Positions 24,801 to 36,800 of a stretch of DNA of 64,000 bases are shown here, piece after piece. The position numbers and the translations under genes were made by a program. Location: contig VZSE01015551.1 in NCBI GenBank assembly GCA_013398275.1, forward strand, positions 249,268 through 313,267, read 5' to 3'. Within the stretch, counting starts at the first letter, position 1, and every line of letters starts with the position of its first letter. The notes below the pieces were generated by a model. It was not told the origin of the DNA and made no database searches. It saw only the letters and a list, made by a program, of their open reading frames with translations. Source of the stretch: Promerops cafer. Taxonomy: Eukaryota; Chordata; Aves; Passeriformes; Nectariniidae.

Positions 24801-27800
24801 CAGGTGTGTGACCATGTCCCTGCAGGTGCAGCAGGCAGTGAATGCCATTGCCAAGTCTGTCTATGAGAAGCTCTTCCTGTGGATGGTGATGCGCATCAAC
24901 CAACAGCTGGACACGAAGCTGCCAAGACAGCACTTTATTGGGGTCTTAGACATTGCTGGCTTTGAGATTTTTGAGGTTTGCAGCTCTCTCAGACTTCTGC
25001 CTGTCTCTAAATGCTTTTTTCATTTTGTTTGTCTTCTCTGACCTTTCCTCCTCCTCACCCCAGTGCAGCCCTCAAGAACAGGGCAAATCTGTCTGAAGCT
25101 GCTTCTGCCTTTGTAGCTCCATCACCCACTTTGTAAGAGAAGAGACAGGGCAGAAGCATAGCCATGAAGCTGCTCTCTCTCTCTCCCTCTCCCCACAGAG
25201 TCTGTATTTATGGACATTAGGGCCACCCAAACCATGGCCAGTGCAGGCTGCAGCAACAATGTGCTGCACTGCACAACTTTTCTGTAAGCCTGGACACTCA
25301 TGGTATATTCTTTACACTGTTATCAAAACCCTTTTGGGACAGTCTGTCTGACCTTGCCATGACACTTCTGTGAAAAAAATTGATCAAAGGCAGTTTAACA
25401 CTATTAATACACTTACTTAAATATTAGTTTAACAGCTTTGAGCAGCTGTGCATCAACTTCACCAATGAGAAACTGCAACAGTTCTTCAACCACCACATGT
25501 TCGTGCTGGAGCAGGAGGAGTACAAGAAGGAGGGAATTGAATGGGAGTTCATTGACTTTGGCATGGACCTGGCTGCCTGCATTGAGCTCATAGAAAAGGT
25601 GAATTTCTTAAGCATCTTGTGGAATCACACGAATTGGATCTGTAAAGGGTTCTTGAGAGTGTTTGCACTGAGTGCCTTCAATACAATCTCTTTGGGAAGC
25701 TTTGAGGTCTCTTCACCTCCTCTGTTTCTTTAAATATTACCCTTGTGAATAATTAATGATCCACTGACTGGAAATGTATCCTGTCTTCTAAAAAGACACT
25801 GATCTCCTTCCTTCCTTCCTGTCCTGTCCTGTCTTTGTGTATTGGCTCCCCCTCAGGTGTTCTCTCAGTTAAATTCAAATCCCACAAAGCCTCATGTCTG
25901 GTTGCTTTTTGTTCCTTCTGAGTTCAAAGTCACTACTGTATTCTGAGAAGTTACTACACAGCTTTTGCCTGACTTCTTTTGTTTTTCACACACTGTCTGG
26001 GTAGTTCAAAACTGTATATTAAAATCTTATGAGTTCTTTTCAGTATCTTGCAAGCTGTCCCCAAAAAGTCTTGCTTACCTGCTCCTCCCAGGCTAATTCT
26101 CTATAAAATACCTCCAGTACTTCAATTTTAGCATGTCTTTCCCTCTGTATTATTATAGCTTGAATTGATCTTATTTGAAAACACATTTTCCTATTCAGCC
26201 CATGGGCATTTTCTCCATCCTGGAAGAGGAGTGCATGTTCCCCAAGGCAACTGACACCTCTTTCAAGAACAAGCTCTATGACCAGCACCTGGGCAAGTGC
26301 AGCAGCTTCCAGAAGCCCAAGCCTGGCAAAGGCAAGGCTGAGGCTCACTTCTCCCTGGTGCACTATGCTGGCACAGTGGATTACAACATCACTGGCTGGC
26401 TGGAGAAGAACAAGGACCCTCTGAATGAAACTGTCATTGGGCTGTACCAGAAATCATCTATGAAAATTTTATGCCATCTTTATGCCAGTTTTGCTTCCAT
26501 AGATGAAGGTAAGCTCGGAGGATTATATTTCCAGTTTGGGATTTTCTACTCTCACCTGACATGGATCAGTGTTGAGTCAGTGCTTGAGTGCTGTGTGTTA
26601 GATGCACAATTGTAACACTGTCAAAGGGATCTGCAGCAGTTCCTCAGCTGGACTGCCATCTCATTTTCCAGCTGAAGGTGGTGGGAAGAAGAAAGGAACC
26701 AAGAAGAAGGCCTCTTCCTTCCAAACTGTCTCTATACTCTTTCGGGTAAGTGTGTTCTCTGGCAGAGACTGTCACACCTGGCTCCACAGCCACATTTTCA
26801 TTTTAAGACAGGAGGGAAGTTCTTCAGTAGTAGCCATTTACTTTGCTGATGCCTACACAGGATTGTAGAATATTCACTAGAAGAGTAAGGAGAAATTTCT
26901 GAATTTTTGCTTTTCAGCAGAGTCAAATCACTTTGAGAACTGAGATAATATAGAGATTAGAAATGATCTCTGTTTTACAGGAAAATCTAAATAAGCTGAT
27001 GTCTAACTTACGAACAACTCATCCTCACTTTGTGCGTTGCATCATTCCCAATGAAACAAAGACCCCAGGTAATTCATAAACCATAGAATAGAAAGGGGCA
27101 GAAGGAGCAATGCTAGAGCAATCATGTCCCCACGCTGCTCTGTCACAGGCCTGATGGATCACAAGCTTGTTCTGCACCAGCTGCGATGTAATGGTGTTCT
27201 GGAAGGCATTCGGATCTGCAGGAAAGGATTTCCTAACAAGATACCATATGGGGATTTCAAACAAAGGTCAGTAATAACATTCTTGTGTTTGCATTCAGCC
27301 CAATTCATTTGAAAGTAGACTCTTGCTAAACCAGTCCATGATACAGTTGTTAGGAAAAGACTATTTTAATATTTAACACGCATGGAAAGCAAAAGACTTA
27401 TTTAGTAGCATGGTCTATGTGGGCAGTGCCTTCCTCAATACTGTATGCCAAATCCTATTTTTAATTCATTCCTGTTAATTTGAGTGTTCGGATATTCTTT
27501 GCTTTAATTCTCAAATTGGGCACAAACATGTTTCAGCAAAAATACAGAGGGTGGTCTATGCACATCCTGTATTCAACTGCTATCTAGTAGAGGTTTGAAG
27601 AGTGTGGTTTAAATAATTCTAACTAGAAGAGGAAATTGTGTTAAATCCAATACTAGTTCTTGATTAAATGCTAAGTTTGACTGGCAAATAGAGCTGCAGT
27701 AACAAAAGGGACTCCAACAGGAAATCCAAGTTAGTTCCACATGACCTTGTCATTTTGTAGTGGGTTAATATTTCTACATGCTAACATTTCTACAGCATTA

Positions 27801-30800
27801 GCAGATTCATTTACAGATAAAACCCCACAACCAAAAAATCTTATCATGGTAACTGCTGCAAATAAGACATTTGTAAAGGGTTGCTAAATTCAGGGCAACT
27901 CTGCTGGGGTCATCTGCTCATTGTGTTAGAACAAAGGCAAATGTAGGGTCAGATCTCTAAGAACAAAGCAATCACTCCCCCCTTGCAACCCTGTGCAGGG
28001 TGTGCTGGAGAGCAGGACACTGAGAAGGGCTGAAATGGTGTTTTGGGTACTCACTGAAGGCATTGGCCCAGCCATTGATGTGGGAGTGCAGATTTGTGTA
28101 TCAATGCTGAAAATAGGTATGGAATAATCTCTCAGTGTAGGATTAGGAAGTCCATTGCTGGCTACAAAGTCTAATTCTGGGTTACATGGTTCAGGAGGAA
28201 TGTGAGAAGCTGGATATGGTTCAGAAAAGCAGTTCCCCTACTCTTAAAATCCATCCATTTTTTGAATTTACAGCTAACCAATGAGCTGGACCCCTATAGT
28301 AGTGATAAATGACTGTGACACAGATGAGCAGAGTCTCAGGTCCAGAGAACAGACTGTCCATGCCTTCAGTCTCAGTCAGGGCTGTAACACATCCTTGGAA
28401 CCTACTGAACTGACCTGCTGCTATTTGCTGCTTTTCTTACTGCTTTGCTATTTGAGGCTGGAGGTGTGAGTCAGACTCAGCCACCTTCTGTATCTTCAAA
28501 CTGACAGCTGTTCTTGTGGCATCCTGTGCACTAAAATGGTACTGATGGGTAAGCCTTTTTCTTTATTTTATCAGATACCACCTTCTGAATGCCAGTGTCA
28601 TTCCAGAAGGAAAGTTTATTGATAGCAGGAAGGCGTGTGAAAAGTTGCTGTCTTCCATCGAGATAGATCATACCCAGTACAAATTTGGACACACTAAGGT
28701 AAACGTTTAATTTTGCCATAAGATAAGAGAACATTCATTGCATTGAAATGTAAACCCAGCAACGGGTGATGTCTGCTTCTTGGCTGCAGGTGTTCTTCAA
28801 GGCAGGTTTGCTGGGTGTCCTGGAAGAGATGCGAGATGACCGCTTGGGACAGCTGCTCACACGGACCCAGGCTCTGTGCAGGGGATACCTGCGCAGACTT
28901 GAGCTGAAAACAATGTTTGACCACAGGTGTGTGTCCTCTGCCAGGTCTGGTTGCTAAAGGTGGGCTTTATTCACAGTGCTGATGGAGCACTTTGGTTTCA
29001 GGGAGTCCATCCTCTGCATCCAGTACAACATCCGTGCATTCATGAAAGTCAAGCAGTGGCCCTGGATGAAGCTGTACTTCAAGTTAAAGCCCCTCCTAAA
29101 AAGTGTGGGAACTGAGAAAGAACTGGCCGTGATGAAGGAAGAGTTTGAAAGAACAAAAGAAGAACTGGCTAAATCAGAAGCCACAAGGAACAAACTGGAA
29201 GAAAAAATGGTGGCTCTGGTGCAAGAGAAAAAGGACCTACAAGTGCAAGTACAAACTGTGAGTAATTTAAATCATTTTTGGCTCTTCAGATTACATCAGT
29301 TTTGTCTGAGTGTTCAGGAAAGGGCTGAAAGGGAATTCTGTTATTTCATGTACCAGTCACTTAATAAGCAGGTGATTTCTGCAAGTGTCAGTGCCAATGT
29401 GTGATATTGAAACACATTTCTGTTCTCTATAAAAAGGAAAATGAAAATTTGGCTGATGCTGAAGAAAGATGTGACCAGCTGATCAAACTAAAATTCCAGC
29501 TGGAAGTAAGAATAAAGGAGGTGATGGAAAAGCTTGAAGATGATGAGGAGATGAATGCTGATCTGGCAGCCAGAAAGAGGAAACTGGAGGATGAATGCTC
29601 TGAGCTGAAGAAAGATATGGATGACCTTGAGTTAACATTGGTCAAGGCTGAAAAGGAAAAGCATGCCACGGAAAACAAGGTGCTTTTTGTTTCTGCAATG
29701 TTTAATAACAGTTGCTCTGTCTATGTATAGGCTGTAAAGGTTCAGTAAACTTGAATGCTTACATGCTGCTGTGTAAGGAGACCTATGGGCCTGGTATTGA
29801 ACCTGGGGACCTCTGTTGTGCAGGAAAACCAACCCATAAGCATGTAAAAATGCATTAAAATTAAAGTTCAGCATTGCTTTGTGACTTCTGAAGGGTTGAT
29901 GTATAAGCAGAGAGATTGTAGAGTGTGAGCATACAATTGTCAAAGCCTCTTTGGGAGTCTAACAGCAAGTTCGTTGTCCGTGTTTGTTGCCTATGTGAGG
30001 GCCAAAATTATTAGTGACCTTTAAATATTTTGCCTTACAATAGGTCAAAAATCTGATTGAAGTAGCGGCAGGTTTGGATGAGACTGTTGCAAAGTTAGTC
30101 AAGGAGAAGAAGGCCCTGCAAGAAGCCCAGCAACAGGCACTGGATGACCTGCAAATAGAGGAAGACAAAGCTAATACCCTCACCAAAGCTAGGATCAAGC
30201 TGGAGCAGCAAGTGAACCATGTGAGCATGTTCAACACAAGAAGGAGCAGATTCTTTAGTTGTTGTATCAGTCATGTTTATATATGTTTACTTTGCAGGTT
30301 GAAGGATCTTTGGAACTCGAAAGAAAAGCGTGCATGGACCTCGAACGAGCAAAGAGAAAGCTTGAGGGAGACTTGAAACTTGCACAGGAAACCATAGTAG
30401 ATCTGGAGAATGATAAACAACATTTAGATGAAAAATTAAGGAAGTATGAGAAACAAATTAGTGGTAAATTTATTATTTGGCTTTAACCGGACATATTTTC
30501 TTTTAATAAAAAGAATGTCTCCTTCACAGGAAAGACTTTGATTTTAACCAGATGCAAAATAAAATAGCAGAACAGCGAAATTCAGGTACTCATTTGCAGA
30601 AGAAGATCAGAGAATTGCAGGCAAGAGACTTTATGTACCTACTTCACCATTACTGTTTGCTTGTTTTAAACTGTAGTACCATGAATAATGCTTGTCCACT
30701 GTTTGGCATTGGCTCCATCAGACACAGGGGAAGCTTCCAGCAGCTTCTCACCGAAGCCACCCCTGTATCCCACTACCAAAACCTGGCCATGCAAACCCAA

Positions 30801-33800
30801 TACAACAACAGAAGGCTGTGATCTAAAGCTAGAATGAGTTGATCAATAGGTCCTTTTCTGTCAGTAAGTCTTTACCTACAATGCCAAAACAGTGAAATTC
30901 GAAGGAAGTTTGTTTTGCTTACAGTCTCCAAAACAAGGTTCTTGGTGTTCTACTGTGACAAATATGCAGTAACCTAAGCACTGAATGATTTGTTCCCTGT
31001 TTAATTCCTGATGTGCTATTCCCTCGTTGTACAGGCCCGTGCTGCAGAGCTGGAAGAGGAGACCATGAGTGAGAAAGCGACGCGGGCAAAAGCAGAGAAG
31101 CGTTGTGCTGAGCTGGCTCGGGAGCTGGAGGAAACCCGCGGAAGCCTTGAAGAGGCTGGAGGAGCCACCACTGCTCAAACAGAGCTCACCAAGAAGCGCG
31201 AGGAAGAGTTCCAGAAGATGCGGCGTGACCTGGAAGAGGCCACGCTGCAGCACGAGGCCACGGCTGCCGCCCTGCGCAAGAAGCACGCGGACAGCACAGC
31301 TGAGCTGGGGGAGCAGATCGACAACCTGCAACGCGTGAAGCAGAAGCTGGAGAAGGAGAAGAGTGAGCTGAAAATGGAGATTGATGACTTGGCGTGTCGT
31401 ACAGAGACCATTACCAAGTCCAAGGTGTTTCTTTGTAACTTAAATACTCAAATTGCCGATATTTCCGTCTAATGGGAGCTTTACAAACACACCTACACAG
31501 ATTCCGCTTTCTTATTCTCCTTCAGGCTATTCTGGAAAAAAGGTACCGCATACTGGAAGATGAGATGAGTGAGATGAAAGCCAAACTTGAGGAGCACCAG
31601 AGGAATGTGAATGAGGTGGTGATGCAAAAAGCCCAGCTCCAGACAGAGTCTGGTAAGGAAGGTGCAAGGATGTGCTGAGAGGATATTTTTTCCCTTCAGC
31701 AGCAAACAGATTCTCTCATGTACACCACTCTCTGACCAGTTGACCTTTCTTGTAAGGTCATTGAGCATAGTGCTCAAGGGGAATCTTAGAACGAAACTGA
31801 AAAATTGAGAAAAAATGTAAAATGGCCCAGGAAAAATCCGAAGAAGACAATATTGGAGGGCTACAAGAACTAGTGAGAATTCTAGAGATGATGGTATAAG
31901 CCATAGGCACCTCTCCAAGAAAGGGGAGAGGTGTACTTCGGCCCCCAGGACAGAGGGTAATATGGAATAAATGTTTTCCAGTTACTGTAAGTCTCATGAA
32001 ATGAAACTTTAGGGTTTATCTCTTGCATCACAAGGACAATTATGGGAAATTGCTACAGAATTTTGTAGTTCAGCCAGTATGACAGCAAAAAATCCTACTG
32101 CTTCAAAACGAAAATTGGGCTTTAAAAGAAACAATTAAGCAAATTTTAGAAAGCATTTTTCTTCAGGAAATAAATAGCATCTAGTGGATCAGAACTGTAA
32201 TAAGGGATACAGTTAGTATTAGGGAATCAGGTATATTTAGATAAAGAAAGAACAACAACAAAAGCATTTTGAAGGATTCAAATATATTGTGCAATGGTAG
32301 ACAGACATATGTACATAATGGGAGCAACTGATAAGGTAAACAGTGCTGTGTGATTCCACTTACCTATTATTACTATTATAATATATGAGTGTTTCAGGAT
32401 GCTTAATCTGGACAGTATTGAGAACTTTCCCTCTCTTGTCATAGGTGAGCTAAGCCGTCAGCTCAAAGAGAAAGAAACCAAAAGGTTGCAGCTGTCCAGA
32501 AGCAAGCAGGCACTTACACAGCAAATGGAAGAACTCAAGAGGCAGCTGGAAGAGGAGATCAAGGTAGTGCAAACTACTGAGCATCTGATAAGGCTTCAAA
32601 ATGTATCAGGGTCTCAGTTAATTTGAAAAACACTTTTGGGAGTTTGTGAGTATTGCCTATAGTCTAACACAGTAAAATTAGTCCGGGGAAGGATGTTACA
32701 GTAAGCACTGTGTGCAGTAAGTTCTTTGCAAAGGATGACTCTGGCATGCTGAAAGTTGATTTAACTTGGTGAATTTTTTTCATGTTTTTAAATTTTAAAG
32801 CCATGGTCTATGAGATTTCTTTAGCTTCTGTAGCCACAGGGAAGACAAGTTACAGCATATGCCAAGGTGAAAGCATCATTTTTGGTCTTTTCTAGTGGTA
32901 GAGTTGGTGACAGGTAAAGGCAGCTTCCTGAACACCTACAAAGCCCCAGCCCTTTGTCTTCGGCCCACGCTGCAGTGATCAGATTTCAGATGTGCGAGGT
33001 CATGAGGTCTCCTGCTGGCAGAAATACATGATATTGTTGGTGATTTTTAGGCCAAGAGCGCCCTGGCCCACGCCCTGCAGTCCGCTCGCCACGACTGTGA
33101 CTTGCTCCGGGAACAATATGAGGAGGAGCAGGAGGCCAAGGGGGAGCTGCAGCGAGCCCTGTCCAAGGCCAACAGTGAAGTGGCCCAGTGGAGAACCAAA
33201 TACGAGACGGACGCGATTCAGCGCACGGAGGAGCTCGAGGAGGCCAAGTACAGAACAGATGAGATGAGCTGTCCAGATGTATATTGGGCAGAACACAGAT
33301 CCACTTTTAGTAGCCTGACCTAAATTATTTTTTTGGGGTTTGACTATAGTTTTAATTAAAATGAGACACATAATGTAATGATTTTTTTAATCATGTGCTT
33401 GTTTTTATTTATATGCCTTAAGGAAAAAGCTCTCTCAGCGTCTCCAGGAAGCAGGGCAGCAGGCAGACATGCTGAATTCCAAGTGTGCCTCCTTGGAGAA
33501 GATGAAGTTTAAGCTGCAGGGGGAAGTGGAGGATCTGACACTGGAAATAGAGAGAGCAAACACATCAGCAGCTGCCCTTGACAGGAAACAGCAGAATTTC
33601 AATAAGGTCATAAATGAACACAGCATCTTTCAAGTGTAGCCTTCCAGAAAGCCAAACTAACACTCTGTACATCAGTCAATGCTGAAGTCAAGGTGAATCT
33701 AACTAGAGCCACTAGAGCATGGCAGTAGGAATTTGTCCTGGTTTCAGAGACTACATTATTTATCTAGTACAAAATGTAGTCACAGATAAAATAACATTTT

Positions 33801-36800
33801 CATTACCAGCAGGAAATGAAACATAATAGCCTCTCCTATGAGGAAAGGCTGAGAGAATTGGGATAGTTCAGCCTTGAGAAGAGCAGCTTCAGGGCGACCT
33901 AACTGTGGTCTTCCAGTGCCTGAAGGGAGCTACAAGAAAGATGGAGAGAAACTGTTTACAAGGGCCTGGAGTGACAGGACAAGGGGGAATGGCTTCACAC
34001 TGACAGAGAGTAGGGTTAGATTGGATATTAGGATGAAATCCTTCCCTGTGAGGCTGGGCAGGCCCTGCCACAAGCTGCCCAGAGAAGCTGTGGCTGGAAG
34101 TGTCCCAAGGTCAGGTTGGACAGGGCTTGGAGCAACCTGGGCTAGTGGAAGGTGTCCCTGCCCATGGCAGGGGATTTGGAACTACGTGATCTTTGATGTC
34201 TCTTCCAACCCAAAGCATTCTATGATTCTATGATGTCTTCCAGGTCATGGCAGAATGGAAGGGGAAGTATGAGGAGAGCCAGCTGGAGCGGGAAGCTCTG
34301 TCTAAAGAAGCAGGCTCGCTGAACACAGAGCTTTTCAAAGTGAAAAATGCCTATGAGGAAACCTTAGATCAGCTTGAAACGGTCAAACGGGAGAACTCCG
34401 CTCTCCAGCGTACGTGTTTGGCTCTGGTTTCCCATTAGCCTTCACAGACCCACCACAGCAAGGTGTGCTCTACCAGCACACTCATGTCTGCAGGAGGGCA
34501 CCAAGTGACAGCACTCTGTCCTTCCTGTGCTCTCCATCTTAATGCAGAATATCAGTGTCTTACCAAAAGTTGTCAAGCATGTTTGTAAAGTGATTAAGCC
34601 AATGAAGCAAATGTCCTGGCTCTCTCATTTGCTGCAGACACTGAGGTGCCATTCCCAGGCAAAGGTAGTGACCATGGGAGACTAAGCAGTTCATGAAAGT
34701 GAGTTTTACAGATACTCTGAACACAATGACAGGACCTGTAGTTTTGGACCCTGATGGCCTATCTGTAGATGTAACACATGCTTGTCCAGGCTCTCTGTGA
34801 GGAGGGCTGTGAAGCCACACCAGTGCCCCACTTGGCCTGCATGAGTTGGTTGTGTCTGGTTTTATCTGTACATATTTACAGACATGTGTACCATTGTGTA
34901 CACATGTCTGTAAACCACTCCTCTGGTTGATGCCATTCTTCTCTCCCAGAGGAAGCAGCTGATGTCACAGAGCAAATTACTGCAAATGGCAAAATGATCA
35001 GAGACCTTGAGAAAGCCAAAAAGCAAGCTGAAATAGAAAAAAATGGTCTGCGATTAGCTCTGGAGGAGGCAGAGGTGAGTTAGTTTAAATATTACTGTAA
35101 ATAGTAAAGAGCATGCTGGGAAGTAGCTGCGTGCAAGGTTGATTGCCACAAATGTTAGGAAGTTCTGTGAAGTCACTGAGTACCACTTCAATAATCATGT
35201 TCTCTGAAATGTTACCTTCATCTTTGTTTTTCCCCTTTTTCTTTTAAAGGCAGCTCTTGAGCATGAAGATGTCAAAATCCTTGGTTTTAACCAAGAACTG
35301 ACTCAGATAAAGTCAGAAATCAGCAGAAAGATTGCTGACAAGGATGAGGAGATCAACCAGCTAAAAAAGAACAACGAAAGGATTGTGGAGACAATGCAGG
35401 GTGTTTTGGATGCTGAGATCAGGAGCAGGGAATGAAGCCCTGAGGCTGAAGAAGAAGATGGAGGGAGACCTGAATGAAATGGAGATCCAGCTGAGCCATG
35501 CCAACCACCAGGCTGCAGAGGCACAGAAGCACCTGCACAGCATCCAGGGAGCTCTCAAGGTCTGGCTTTACCTTCTGGTTGATTTATTTTTTAAGCGCAG
35601 TATTTGAGAAATTCATTAGGACAAAACTGGCTCTTCAAATACAGGACACCCAGCTGCACTTGGATGATGCTCTCAGGACACAGGATGACCTGAAGGAGCA
35701 GGTGGCCATGGTGGAGCGCAGAGCAAACCTGCTGCAGGCTGAAGTTGAGGAGCTCCGGGCAGCCCTGGAGCAGACGGAGCGGTCGAGGAAATTGGCTGAG
35801 CAGGAGCTTCTGGATGCCACTGAACGTGCACAGCTCCTCCACACCCAGGTAGTTTGCTTTGCTAAGACTGATGTATTTTGGGGCCCAGAGATTGATGGAG
35901 GAAGAATGAATTGATGAATTGATCTCTATGTGTAAGAGACCAAAGACAGACATTCAAAGCCTCTCTCTTTCTCTTTCATAGAACAACAGCCTTTTTAACA
36001 CAAAGAAGAAGCTTGAAACTGATATGGCACAACTCCAAACAGAGATAGAAGATGTTACTAATGAAGCAAAAAGTGCTGAAGAAAGAGCTAACAAGGCAAT
36101 GACAGATGTGAGGATCTTACAGTGGTTTTCACTTTGAATTTGCAAGGCTCCCAGTGGCATTGTTGCTGGAAGTTAATGTAAATACTCTTGTCACATGTTG
36201 GACAAGGAACCAGTCTGTGGGCCTGGTTGAAAAGGCTTTATGTCAGAGGAGGATTAGAGCAACAGGGAACATGTCCTGCTGACAGATGGGGCTGTTGCCA
36301 TCATAAAGAACTAAACCTACATTTAGTCAGTCAAAAACAAAACAACTTTTCTTCAGTGCTGCACGAAAACATAATCCACAAAGAAATCCTGCAGCACTGA
36401 AACCAGTAAAGTGGCTAAGGTATCTGAATAGTTATCTTTGCAAAATCCTATTTATCAACTTTTTAAATGAAAATTGTAAATTTCCATTCAAAATTGGTGC
36501 TAAATTCTCCCATGCAAGACCTGTGAAGCTCAGCCAGGCAATAGGACTGGTGTGCCACGGGACTCAATCCACTAATGATTTTTGATGCAGAGGATCAAAC
36601 CAAAATCTTAACACTTAGATACATTATGTGGAATTAAATTGGAAAACTTCTCAACTTGTTTATTAAAAGGGAAAAAAATTAAATAGCATCTCAGAATCAC
36701 TAGGATTGGAAGGGACTGGTGGAGATGACTACTCCAATCCCCCTGTCCAGGAAGGGTCACCTGCAGCAGGTGACACAGGAACGTGTCCAGGCCGGTTTGG

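Noticed and set aside
29427..29678. Ser/Phe-rich minus-strand open frames opposite myosin rod exons (also at 31175-31423, 61593-61841 and 62757-63005)
   Set aside because: They are mirror products of Glu/Lys-rich coiled-coil codons on the coding strand, not genes.
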